Shown here one piece after another: positions 1 through 6,050 of a stretch of 11,928 bases of DNA; within the stretch, counting starts at the first letter, position 1, and each line of letters begins with the position of its first letter. This DNA comes from DUOJ01 sp041676265 (GTDB lineage: Bacteria > Spirochaetota > Spirochaetia > Sphaerochaetales > Sphaerochaetaceae). A program made the position numbers and the translations under genes. The DNA lies in NCBI GenBank assembly GCA_041676265.1, contig JBAYSE010000044.1, positions 1-11,928 on the forward strand, in the 5' to 3' direction. The notes beneath the pieces are model-generated. The model was not told where the DNA came from. It was given only the letters and a program-made list of their open reading frames with translations, and made no database searches.

Positions 1-1220
1 CTTCTCGTGGATTTTTAAAAGATACCCATCAAATAGAGCAAACTAGAGCAACATTATCTATGTTGGGGATAGATTTAAATCCAAAAACTCCGGTAGAAAA
101 ACTGAAAATATCTGATAAACAAATGGTCGAAATAGCGAAATCGCTTTCTTTTAGTGGGAAAATTATAATTATGGATGAACCGACGTCCTCCTTAAGTGAG
201 AAAGAGACCGATACTTTGTTCTCAATAATACGTAAACTTAAGAGCGATTTAGGAATTAGCTTTATCTTTATTTCTCACCGGTTGAACGAGATTAGGAGAA
301 TTTCCGATAGAATTACTATCCTCAGGGATGGGCGGAATATTAGCACAATAGATTGTAATAAAACTAAATTTGATGAAAAGGCGATTGTGCGACAAATGGT
401 CGGGCGTGAAATTAACAATTTTTATGTACACAGAGAGACTAAGCCCAGTGATAAAGATGAAGAGATAACAGTAGAGCCGATAATGCAAATAGAAGCTTTT
501 TCAGCAGGTGAACGTTTTAGTGAAATTACATTTCCTGTCTACAAAGGGGAAGTTTTAGGAATTGCCGGTCTGTTGGGTTCGGGTAGAACTGAAGTATTGC
601 AAGCTATAATGGGCTTGCTAAAACGGGACGCTGGAGAAATCTATGTGGAGGGGCAAAGGGAGGTTATAAAAACACCTCAAGATGCTATGCGTCTAGGAAT
701 CGGTTACGTACCGGAAGATAGACGGAATTTTGGGTTAGTCTTAGAGATGTCGGTGAATGAAAATGTTAGTCTACCAATTCTCCGCAATCTTGCCAGGTAC
801 CAATTTATTAACCGCAAAAGGGAAAAAGCTATCGCCCTCGAGTCAGTCGATAAATTCACAGTAAAGAGTGAATCGATCGAGGCTAAAGTGAAATTCCTCA
901 GTGGAGGGAATCAACAAAAAGTAGTAATTGCGAAATCTTTGGTGACAAATCCCAAAATTATTCTGCTAGATGAACCAACACGGGGAATTGATGTAAAAGC
1001 AAAGCATGAAATCTATTCGATAATCTCTAAGTTGACTGCTGAAAATATTGCTGTAGTGATGGTTTCGTCCGATTTGCCTGAAATATTTGGAATTTCTGAT
1101 AAAATAATGGTTATGTATGAAGGACAAATTGCGGGGATGTTTAAAAATACAGAGAACAATCACCAAAAGATAATGAATGCGTTGGTAGGGGTTGAAAATG
1201 AAGATACAGGGAAAATTTAA
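1..1220 (+). CDS. RbsA-like sugar ABC transporter double ATPase, 5'-truncated by window edge
   Basis: The open frame enters from the left edge (frame starting at base 3, no stop) and gives 405 residues of a protein that is usually about 500. The lost part holds the first Walker A. The first nucleotide-binding domain shows a degenerate signature (KISDKQ before MVEIAK), Walker B IIIMDEPTSS and the switch ISHRLNE. The second domain has the RbsA-type P-loop GLLGSGRTE, with Arg replacing the usual Lys, then PEDRR, LSGGNQQKV and LLDEPTRGID. This two-domain layout is that of the ATPase of ribose/galactose/AI-2-type importers, acting at the inner membrane face. The stop overlaps the start of the next gene, so the two are one transcript and probably translationally coupled. 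The ATG at base 60 is internal (SML in mid-domain), not a real start. The ligand cannot be read from this subunit. Family assignment is secure. Confidence 0.95.
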   Translation, partial: SRGFLKDTHQIEQTRATLSMLGIDLNPKTPVEKLKISDKQMVEIAKSLSFSGKIIIMDEPTSSLSEKETDTLFSIIRKLKSDLGISFIFISHRLNEIRRISDRITILRDGRNISTIDCNKTKFDEKAIVRQMVGREINNFYVHRETKPSDKDEEITVEPIMQIEAFSAGERFSEITFPVYKGEVLGIAGLLGSGRTEVLQAIMGLLKRDAGEIYVEGQREVIKTPQDAMRLGIGYVPEDRRNFGLVLEMSVNENVSLPILRNLARYQFINRKREKAIALESVDKFTVKSESIEAKVKFLSGGNQQKVVIAKSLVTNPKIILLDEPTRGIDVKAKHEIYSIISKLTAENIAVVMVSSDLPEIFGISDKIMVMYEGQIAGMFKNTENNHQKIMNALVGVENEDTGKI

Positions 1221-2145
1221 TACCATAAGTTTTGTTAAAACATATAGCTTATATTTTGTTCTTGGGGCATTAATAATTTTCTTTTCTATTTTCGCCCAAG
1301 GATTTCTTACTTGGTGCAATTTTATCAATATTCTGAAGAGGACAACAATCACCGCTATTCTCTCCCTAGGGACACTATTCGTGATTATTTCCGGCGGTAT
1401 AGATATTTCGAATGGTGCCATTGCAACTCTATCGAGTGTAATAATTGCTACTGCGCTACTGAATGGTGGGATTACTTGGCCTATTTTAATACTGGCCTTG
1501 GTTGTTTTGGCTCTGCTAATTGGCCTCTTTTCAGGTTCAGCTGTGGCATTAGGTAATGTGCCTCCCATTATTACTACTTTAGCTCTAGCCTCGATGATAC
1601 GCGGTGGGATGATGGTTTATACGGGCGGATTTACCATTGACGCCGGGCGAGGAGTATTAATCAGATTCCTCAACAGGGCCTCCTTTTTAGGAATTCCAAA
1701 TATGATTTGGGTTGTTCTTATCATGTATTTTATTGGCTATGTATTACTCACTAAAACAAAATTTGGGCGTTACGTTTATGCAATCGGAGGCGATAGTGAA
1801 ATTTGTGAACATGCTGGAATCCCTGTTAAAAAGGTGCGAATCTTGGTCTTTATTTTCGCTTCAATGGTTGCCTTCGTTGCCGGGATTTTACTCTACGCCC
1901 GACTTGGAGTTGGGCAGCCGACAGCCTTGATAAATATCGAACTTGACTGTATTGCAGCCGTCGTCCTGGGAGGAGCGAGCCTTTCAGGAGGACGGGGTAG
2001 TATTATCAATACTTTTTTGGGTGTGGTGACTCTTGGGCTCCTTATAAACGGGATGAACTATTTGAATGTTGTGACTTATTGGCAATATGTCGTTCAAGGG
2101 TGTGTGATTTTATTTGCGGCGTTAGTTCATAGTCAAAGGAAGTAG
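1198..2145 (+). CDS. RbsC-like sugar ABC transporter permease (system 1, first permease)
   Basis: A 315-residue integral membrane protein of the BPD_transp_2 (RbsC/LsrC/XylH) family. The start is placed at ATG 1198, preceded by an AGGGG ribosome site at about 1186-1190; an in-frame TTG at 1192 is less likely. The gene overlaps the ATPase gene by 23 bases. Visible family marks are GGIDIS at about residues 66-71 and the C-terminal cytoplasmic-loop motif VLGGASLSGG around residue 255, which is the region that contacts the ATPase. In between are roughly eight to ten hydrophobic segments. The GGIDxS motif is followed by N rather than the common V (IDISNGA). It sits beside a second, clearly different permease, so the channel is probably a heterodimer. 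Function: inner-membrane pore for a sugar or sugar-like ligand; ligand unknown. Confidence 0.93.
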   Translation: MKIQGKFNTISFVKTYSLYFVLGALIIFFSIFAQGFLTWCNFINILKRTTITAILSLGTLFVIISGGIDISNGAIATLSSVIIATALLNGGITWPILILALVVLALLIGLFSGSAVALGNVPPIITTLALASMIRGGMMVYTGGFTIDAGRGVLIRFLNRASFLGIPNMIWVVLIMYFIGYVLLTKTKFGRYVYAIGGDSEICEHAGIPVKKVRILVFIFASMVAFVAGILLYARLGVGQPTALINIELDCIAAVVLGGASLSGGRGSIINTFLGVVTLGLLINGMNYLNVVTYWQYVVQGCVILFAALVHSQRK

Positions 2146-2149
2146 AGAT

Positions 2150-3148
2150 ATGCAGAAAGGGAATACACAAAAAAAACAGAGAATGAAATACTCGTTGCTA
2201 AATTGGAAAGAAAGCTGTCTCTTCCGTTTGTTCCGCAACAGTCAGATTTTAATTCCGCTACTGTTTATTTTATGCTTTGCCAGTTTTTTCGTCCCTCATT
2301 TCATGGTTAAAGACAACATCCTTAATATTTTGAGGCAAATTTCTGTTTTGTCGTTAATATCTATTGGTTCGACTCTAGTAATTATAACTGGAGGAATTGA
2401 TCTTTCTGTGGGTAGTGTAATGGCCTTAGTCGCCGTTTATACAGCTACGGCAGTAAAAGCAGGGACCTCTTTTTGGATAATATTTCCGGTGGCGATTTTG
2501 TTTGGCATGCTAATAGGGATGGTTAATGGTATACTCATCATGAATTTTACAATTCCTCCCTTCATTGTTACTCTGGCGGTAATGACAATTGGACGGGGGT
2601 TGGTATTACTAAGAACAGGAGGTAGTAATATAACAGAATTGGGGAATAAAGCATTCCTATTTCTGGGTCGTGGCTTTTTGTTAGGTATCCCATTCCCAAT
2701 TATTATTCTATTTGTCTTTTATTTATTCTGGTCAATTGTTCTAAATAACACCCGCTTTGCGCGTGAAGTTTATGCAATTGGGAACAATGAAGAGGCTAGT
2801 AAAGTTGCTGGGATCGCCGTGCGTCGCGTAATCCTGTACGTCTATATGATTGCAGGGATGATGGCCAGTGTCGGTGCCGTTATTGATACTTCAAGGATGA
2901 ACACTGTGACCGCTATGTATGGCAACGGTATTGAGTTCGATTGTGTGACAGCGGTAGTCCTGGGAGGCGCTTCATTAGATGGTGGCTCGGGGCGGGTAAT
3001 GAATACTTTATACGGTGCGGCTTTATTGGGGATTATCAACAATCTATTTAATCTATTGGGTGTTTCAACGTATTGGGGACAGATCGTTAAAGGTTTAATC
3101 CTAATTTTAGCCGTAATGACAAATACCACCCTTAAAAGACGCGATTAG
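2150..3148 (+). CDS. RbsC-like sugar ABC transporter permease (system 1, second permease)
   Basis: A 332-residue permease of the same BPD_transp_2 family. The start ATG is 4 bases after the previous stop, with AAGGAAG/TAGAG ribosome-site sequence at 2137-2147. It has a basic N-terminal tail of about 30 residues (QKKQRMK) before the first membrane segment, longer than in its partner. Family marks: ITGGIDLSVGS early in the protein, EVYAIGNNEEASKVAGI in the cytoplasmic loop, and VLGGASLDGGSG around residue 270. It is distinct in sequence from the preceding permease, so they are partners rather than a recent duplication. It closes the first transporter operon; no binding protein follows, so that gene is probably upstream of the window. 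A second in-frame ATG at 2183 (residue 12) is possible but has no better ribosome site. Confidence 0.93.
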   Translation: MQKGNTQKKQRMKYSLLNWKESCLFRLFRNSQILIPLLFILCFASFFVPHFMVKDNILNILRQISVLSLISIGSTLVIITGGIDLSVGSVMALVAVYTATAVKAGTSFWIIFPVAILFGMLIGMVNGILIMNFTIPPFIVTLAVMTIGRGLVLLRTGGSNITELGNKAFLFLGRGFLLGIPFPIIILFVFYLFWSIVLNNTRFAREVYAIGNNEEASKVAGIAVRRVILYVYMIAGMMASVGAVIDTSRMNTVTAMYGNGIEFDCVTAVVLGGASLDGGSGRVMNTLYGAALLGIINNLFNLLGVSTYWGQIVKGLILILAVMTNTTLKRRD

Positions 3149-3171
3149 GCAATTGGATAGTTGCTAAAAAA

Positions 3172-3177
3172 TATAAT
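3172..3177 (+). promoter_or_regulatory. Candidate -10 element ahead of the GATase1-like gene
   Basis: A perfect TATAAT sits in the 100-base gap after the first transporter. No convincing -35 lies at 16-18 bases; TTGGAT at 3153-3158 is only 13 bases away. It lies inside an AT-rich inverted repeat (CTAAAAA at 3164-3170, TTTTTAG at 3177-3183). The element is tentative and could be chance in AT-rich DNA. The dyad directly downstream adds some support. Confidence 0.35.
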
Positions 3178-3187
3178 TTTTAGGTCG

Positions 3188-3208
3188 TGCATGTATAGCT
3201 TACGTGCA
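3188..3208. promoter_or_regulatory. Interrupted dyad, possible operator upstream of the GATase1-like gene
   Basis: Arms TGCATGTA (3188-3195) and TACGTGCA (3201-3208) are inverted repeats matching at 7 of 8 positions, separated by 5 bases. The dyad lies about 10 bases downstream of the TATAAT at 3172-3177, i.e. over the expected transcription start, which is a classic repressor position. Its sequence differs from the palindrome at 4464-4477 and 5970-5983, so if real it would bind another regulator. Confidence 0.3.
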
Positions 3209-3248
3209 AATTATTGGAGAGCCTACCAAGGCAAAGGAGAGAGTTAAA

Positions 3249-3998
3249 ATGATAAAAATTTTGTATGCAGGGGACTATGCTTTAATCACTCACACTTATG
3301 TAAAAGGGATGAATTCTTGGACTTCTGGGCAAGCGTTTGATGAGCGCCATTTTGTAATGGATGTTTTGGATAGTATTGATGGGTTCAAGGCCGAATATTT
3401 ACCGACGCCTTATGTTTCAGAACGTTTTCCCAGCACCCTTGAAGAGATGCAGCAATACGACGTCATTATCATTAGTGATGTTGGAACGGATACCATTCTG
3501 ATGTACCCAGATATCTTTAAAATACCGATGGGCGAAAATAGGTTGGAATTATTGTCTCAGTATGTGAATGGCGGCGGCGGTTTGATGGCCGTAGGTGGCT
3601 GGATGTCTTTTGGTGGTCAGATGGGTCAAGCAAAATATCATGGTACAAAATTGGAGGAAATCTTAGGGATTAATGCTTCGCCATACGATGACCGTGTCGA
3701 AGTTCCCGAAGGGTTAACTTACAACCCAATAAAAAAAGATCACCCTTTAATAAAAGGCTTGGATTGGGACAAATCTCCTCTTCTATTTTTAGGATACAAT
3801 AGATTTACAGCGAAAAACCCAGATAACGTTATCGCAGAATGGAATGGAGATCCCATGATGGTGGTCAATAATTATGGAAAAGGGCGTACTCTCTCATTTG
3901 CTTCTGACATTGCTCCCCACTGGGGTCAAGGGTTTGTAGAATGGGAAAACAACCATAAATTCTGGGAAAAAACACTAAAATATCTCGCGAATAAATAA
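3249..3998 (+). CDS. GATase1-like / ThuA-like fold protein lacking the catalytic cysteine
   Basis: A predicted cytoplasmic protein of 249 residues with no signal peptide. The start is ATG 3249, with GGAG at 3236-3239 and 9-base spacing; an in-frame GTG at 3204 would add 15 residues but has no ribosome site and lies inside the dyad. The opening MIKILYAGDY, the central YDVIIISDVGTD strand and the Gly-rich turn GGGGLMAVGGWMSFGG (108-123) fit the 'putative glutamine amidotransferase' group (PF07090), a flavodoxin-like fold related to ThuA. The place of the amidotransferase nucleophile is GGWMSFGG, and the whole protein contains no cysteine, so thiol amidotransferase chemistry is excluded. Conserved-looking polar groups are H15, H34, the DHPLIKGLDW block (164-173) and SDIAPHWG (219-226). 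Such proteins often sit beside sugar ABC transporters; a sugar-binding or sugar-modifying role is inference. The ending FVEWENNHKFWEKTLKYLA is typical of the group. Confidence 0.82.
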   Translation: MIKILYAGDYALITHTYVKGMNSWTSGQAFDERHFVMDVLDSIDGFKAEYLPTPYVSERFPSTLEEMQQYDVIIISDVGTDTILMYPDIFKIPMGENRLELLSQYVNGGGGLMAVGGWMSFGGQMGQAKYHGTKLEEILGINASPYDDRVEVPEGLTYNPIKKDHPLIKGLDWDKSPLLFLGYNRFTAKNPDNVIAEWNGDPMMVVNNYGKGRTLSFASDIAPHWGQGFVEWENNHKFWEKTLKYLANK

Positions 3999-4014
3999 AA
4001 GATTCAAAATTCTG

Positions 4015-4050
4015 CCAGCCTCTTGGAATGTCTCAATTGGCTGGTTTTTT
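4015..4050 (+). terminator. Rho-independent terminator after the GATase1-like gene
   Basis: CCAGCC (4015-4020) pairs perfectly with GGCTGG (4039-4044), with a possible inner TTG/CAA pairing, followed at once by six T (4045-4050). It starts 16 bases after the stop of the GATase1-like gene. It ends only 14 bases before the next start codon, so the following gene needs read-through. Confidence 0.8.
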
Positions 4051-4064
4051 AAGAGGTGTTAATA

Positions 4065-4403
4065 ATGGAGAGTCAAATCGAATTAAACGAATCTAGAATT
4101 CACCTGTATGACGAACTGTGTAAACTGAACCCAACCCTTGCCGGCGTGATTGAAGATTCATTAGCCCAAATCTATACCACCGGAGCTTTAGATGTGAAAA
4201 TTAAGTACCTCATAGCATTGGCGATAGCTTTGACCTCAAGTTGCCAAAACTGCGTTCTTGCCCAACTAACTAGGGCTTTGGACGCCGAAGCAACGAAAGA
4301 AGAGATAATGGAGGTTATCTCAGTAGTCTTTGCAATGCGTGGAACTACCGGAGTGGGGGAATCTTTGCGGGTTGTTAAATATTTAGAAGAACTGACACGC
4401 TAA
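4065..4403 (+). CDS. Small AhpD/carboxymuconolactone-decarboxylase-fold protein with altered active site
   Basis: A 112-residue all-helical protein of the CMD/AhpD-like family (PF02627), close to the family's usual length. The start is ATG 4065 with AGAGG at 4052-4056; the in-frame GTG at 4056 would place the ribosome site inside the coding region. The family block reads KYLIALAIALTSSCQNCVLAQ (split: KYLIALAIAL at 47-56, TSSCQNCVLAQ at 57-67). The CxxC pair is C60/C63. In AhpD the proton relay is Glu 12 residues before the first Cys and His 4 after the second; here those places hold Y48 and Q67, and the His between the cysteines is N62. It may thus keep a thiol/disulfide role but not the standard relay, or act on another substrate. 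It follows a terminator and precedes the isomerase promoter, so it is nearly isolated as a transcript. Confidence 0.85.
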   Translation: MESQIELNESRIHLYDELCKLNPTLAGVIEDSLAQIYTTGALDVKIKYLIALAIALTSSCQNCVLAQLTRALDAEATKEEIMEVISVVFAMRGTTGVGESLRVVKYLEELTR

Positions 4404-4432
4404 ACAACCTAAACAAACTGGAAAAATTGTTC

Positions 4433-4461
4433 TTGACAGCTGAGTAACTCTGTGCGATAGT
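4433..4461 (+). promoter_or_regulatory. Sigma-70-type promoter for the isomerase gene
   Basis: TTGACA (4433-4438, perfect -35) is 17 bases from GATAGT (4456-4461, 4 of 6 to TATAAT), with a TG at 4453-4454 giving an extended -10. The predicted start falls at about 4467-4469, inside the palindrome at 4464-4477. The resulting leader is roughly 57 bases. This is the clearest promoter in the window. Confidence 0.72.
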
Positions 4462-4463
4462 TT

Positions 4464-4477
4464 CATTATCGTTAATG
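4464..4477. promoter_or_regulatory. LacI-type operator candidate, copy 1
   Basis: CATTATCGTTAATG is a 14-base palindrome with one mismatched pair and a central CG, the usual form of LacI/GalR-family operators. It covers the predicted start of the promoter at 4433-4461, where a bound repressor would block transcription. The reverse complement of 4464-4481 matches 5966-5983 at 17 of 18 positions. Confidence 0.68.
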
Positions 4478-4525
4478 TAACAATTTAAAATTTAATATTT
4501 ACGTATAAGAAAAGGAGAGATGTAC

Positions 4526-5926
4526 ATGTCTGAAAAATTAAGGATGGCTGTACTGTTTGGCAATAGGGGCTTCTTTCCAGGAGAAGTTGCCGCTAAGGCT
4601 AGGGAAGAGATGAGCCAAGCTATAAAGCAGGCCGGTTTTGTCCCTATTTTAATGGATGAGAGTTTAACCCGCTATGGGGCGGTTGAGAGTATGGCAGAGG
4701 GGAAAATCTTTGCTGATTTCTTGGTTAAAGAAAAAGTTGACGGAGTTGTCATCTGTTTGCCTAACTTTGGTGATGAAACCGGAGCAGCGACTGCTTGCCG
4801 CGATGCGGGAGTCCCGATTTTAATACAAGCTTATCCTGATGAAGTTGGCAAAATGGATTTTGCTAATCGGCGTGATGCTTTCTGTGGAAAAATGTCTATT
4901 ATGGATGTGTTTTTGCAGTACCGTATCCCCTTTTCAGTCGATGTTCCCCACGTAATCCACCCCCTTGATCCCCGTTTTATCCAGCAACTGCAAGACTTCG
5001 GTGGAATTTGCCGGGTAGTTAATGGGATGCGGCGCTGTACCGTAGGGGCGATTGGAGCCCGTACCAGTGCTTTTAAAACTGTCCGCTACGATGAAATTGC
5101 CCTGCAGAAATATGGAATCACCGTAGAGACTGTCGATTTAAGTGAAGTTTTCGGGAAAATTGAACTCCTTAAAGATGACGATGCTAAAGTTCTCGAAGCT
5201 GTTAAAGCTATAAAAGAGTTTACCGATGCTTCACAAGCCCCCACCGAAGCCCTTGTCAAAATGGGGAAATTGCGGGTAGTGATCGATGAGTATATCAAAC
5301 TCTTGGACCTAGATATGATTGCCATTCGTTGTTGGCATGAACTGGAAGTCTACTACGGCTGTGCCCCCTGTACGCTAGCCGGGATGCTGGGGGATATGGG
5401 AATCCCGGTGGCCTGTGAAGTAGATGTGTGCAATGCCATTATGATGTACGCTCTGAACCTTGCCAGCGACACCCCTTCCACTTTGTTAGACTGGAATAAC
5501 AATGCCGCAGACGATGAAGAGAAGTGTATCCTTTTCCACTGTGGACCAGTGCCTTCAAAGATGCTCACCGATAAAGGCAAAATGGTGGAGCACAAAATGT
5601 TTGCCAAGAGTTACGGTCCGGGGTGTGGCTGGGGACCAGTCGAAAGTCGCCTAAAACCGGGAGTATTCACCTATGCCAGTAGCAAAACCGAAGATGGCAA
5701 ATTCCAGGTCTATTTTGGAGAGGGGGAGATAACCCCTGAAGAGATTGAAAAAGAGTTCTTTGGTACCTGTGGTATTGCGAAAATTGAAAATCTCCAAGAG
5801 AAACTGGTGAAAATTGGTCGCAGCGGTTTCCGGCACCATGTTGCCACGACCTACGGCTCAGTTGCCAATATTCTCAAAGAAGCTTTTACAACCTATCTCG
5901 GTTACGAAGTAGTGGATTTGCCCTAA
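4526..5926 (+). CDS. L-fucose/L-arabinose isomerase-like protein (ketol isomerase fold)
   Basis: A 466-residue cytoplasmic protein of the FucI/AraA-like superfamily, shorter than FucI (about 590) and nearer AraA (about 500). The start is ATG 4526: GGAG at 4514-4517 lies 8 bases away, whereas an ATG at 4520 would be only 2 bases from it. The N-terminal part carries the Rossmann-like block VDGVVICLPNFGDETGA (about 72-88) of the family. The core has CWHELE (269-274), GCAPC (278-282), then E298 in PVACEVD and D322 in LLDWNN. Their 24-residue spacing equals that of the FucI metal ligands Glu337/Asp361. The C-terminal SGFRHHVA (433-440) resembles the His-His metal/substrate site of AraA. Expected reaction: metal-dependent aldose-ketose isomerisation; the substrate is unknown. 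It is transcribed from its own promoter with a LacI-type operator. Distance from classical FucI argues against naming it fucI. Confidence 0.87.
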   Translation: MSEKLRMAVLFGNRGFFPGEVAAKAREEMSQAIKQAGFVPILMDESLTRYGAVESMAEGKIFADFLVKEKVDGVVICLPNFGDETGAATACRDAGVPILIQAYPDEVGKMDFANRRDAFCGKMSIMDVFLQYRIPFSVDVPHVIHPLDPRFIQQLQDFGGICRVVNGMRRCTVGAIGARTSAFKTVRYDEIALQKYGITVETVDLSEVFGKIELLKDDDAKVLEAVKAIKEFTDASQAPTEALVKMGKLRVVIDEYIKLLDLDMIAIRCWHELEVYYGCAPCTLAGMLGDMGIPVACEVDVCNAIMMYALNLASDTPSTLLDWNNNAADDEEKCILFHCGPVPSKMLTDKGKMVEHKMFAKSYGPGCGWGPVESRLKPGVFTYASSKTEDGKFQVYFGEGEITPEEIEKEFFGTCGIAKIENLQEKLVKIGRSGFRHHVATTYGSVANILKEAFTTYLGYEVVDLP

Positions 5927-5937
5927 GTAATTAGGGC
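5920..5937 (+). other. Hairpin at the 3' end of the isomerase gene
   Basis: GCCCTAA, loop GTAA, TTAGGGC: a perfect 7-bp stem that includes the isomerase stop codon. No T-run follows, so it is not a canonical intrinsic terminator. It may protect or weakly terminate the isomerase transcript. Confidence 0.5.
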
Positions 5938-5939
5938 TC

Positions 5940-5953
5940 CACTCAAAAGAGTG
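5940..5953 (+). other. Short hairpin downstream of the isomerase gene
   Basis: CACTC, loop AAAA, GAGTG: a perfect 5-bp stem just after the hairpin at 5920-5937, followed by TATCTCT. On its own it is weak. Together with its neighbours it forms a run of dyads. It could add to partial termination before the binding-protein gene. Confidence 0.35.
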
Positions 5954-5965
5954 TATCTCTACTCC

Positions 5966-5983
5966 GTTACATTAACGTTAATG
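5966..5983. promoter_or_regulatory. LacI-type operator candidate, copy 2 (perfect palindrome)
   Basis: CATTAACGTTAATG (5970-5983) is a perfect 14-base palindrome with a central CG, preceded by GTTA shared with the flank of copy 1. It lies about 70 bases before the binding-protein gene and about 1.5 kb from copy 1. It is also enclosed by CTACTCC (5959-5965) and GGAGTAG (5983-5989), which could form a 7-bp RNA stem with a 17-base loop. A weak promoter (TTACAT 5967-5972, TCTAAC 5990-5995, 17-base spacing) overlaps it but I do not call it with confidence. Confidence 0.68.
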
Positions 5984-5994
5984 GAGTAGTCTAA

Positions 5995-6006
5995 CCACTT
6001 AAGTGG
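5995..6006. repeat. Perfect 12-bp palindrome in the binding-protein leader
   Basis: CCACTTAAGTGG is perfectly symmetric with no loop, so a DNA-protein site is more likely than an RNA hairpin. Its half AGTGG can also pair with CCACT at 5939-5943, giving an alternative long-range fold of the leader. Confidence 0.4.
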
Positions 6007-6019
6007 ATAAAAAACTATC

Positions 6020-6034
6020 GCCTGCAAAGCAGGC
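6020..6034 (+). other. Hairpin just before the binding-protein ribosome site
   Basis: GCCTGC, loop AAA, GCAGGC: a perfect GC-rich 6-bp stem ending 3 bases before the AAGGAGGAG ribosome site (6037-6045). Placed there it could stabilise the 5' end of the message or tune translation of the binding protein. Confidence 0.5.
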
Positions 6035-6050
6035 AGAAGGAGGAGTGATG

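Noticed and set aside
60..1220. ATG at base 60 as the true start of the first ATPase
   Set aside because: The frame is open to the window edge and the residues before it continue the RbsA domain; the protein would lack the first Walker A.
966..1568. 200-codon open frame on the - strand across the ATPase and permease genes
   Set aside because: It lies entirely antisense to strongly supported family genes and shows no recognisable domain; hydrophobic codons of permeases often leave the complement open.
3164..3183. CTAAAAA/TTTTTAG inverted repeat as terminator of the first transporter
   Set aside because: The stem is only A-T plus one G-C pair and is not followed by a T-run; a promoter element inside it explains it as well.
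4526..5926. Naming the isomerase fucI or araA
   Set aside because: Only the superfamily core and metal-ligand spacing are supported; length and sequence differ from both named enzymes.
5920..5937. Intrinsic terminator of the isomerase gene
   Set aside because: Good stem but no T-tract, so listed only as a hairpin.
5927..6050. A known riboswitch class in the binding-protein leader
   Set aside because: The stems are local and I could not match them to any riboswitch consensus; no covariation can be judged from one sequence.
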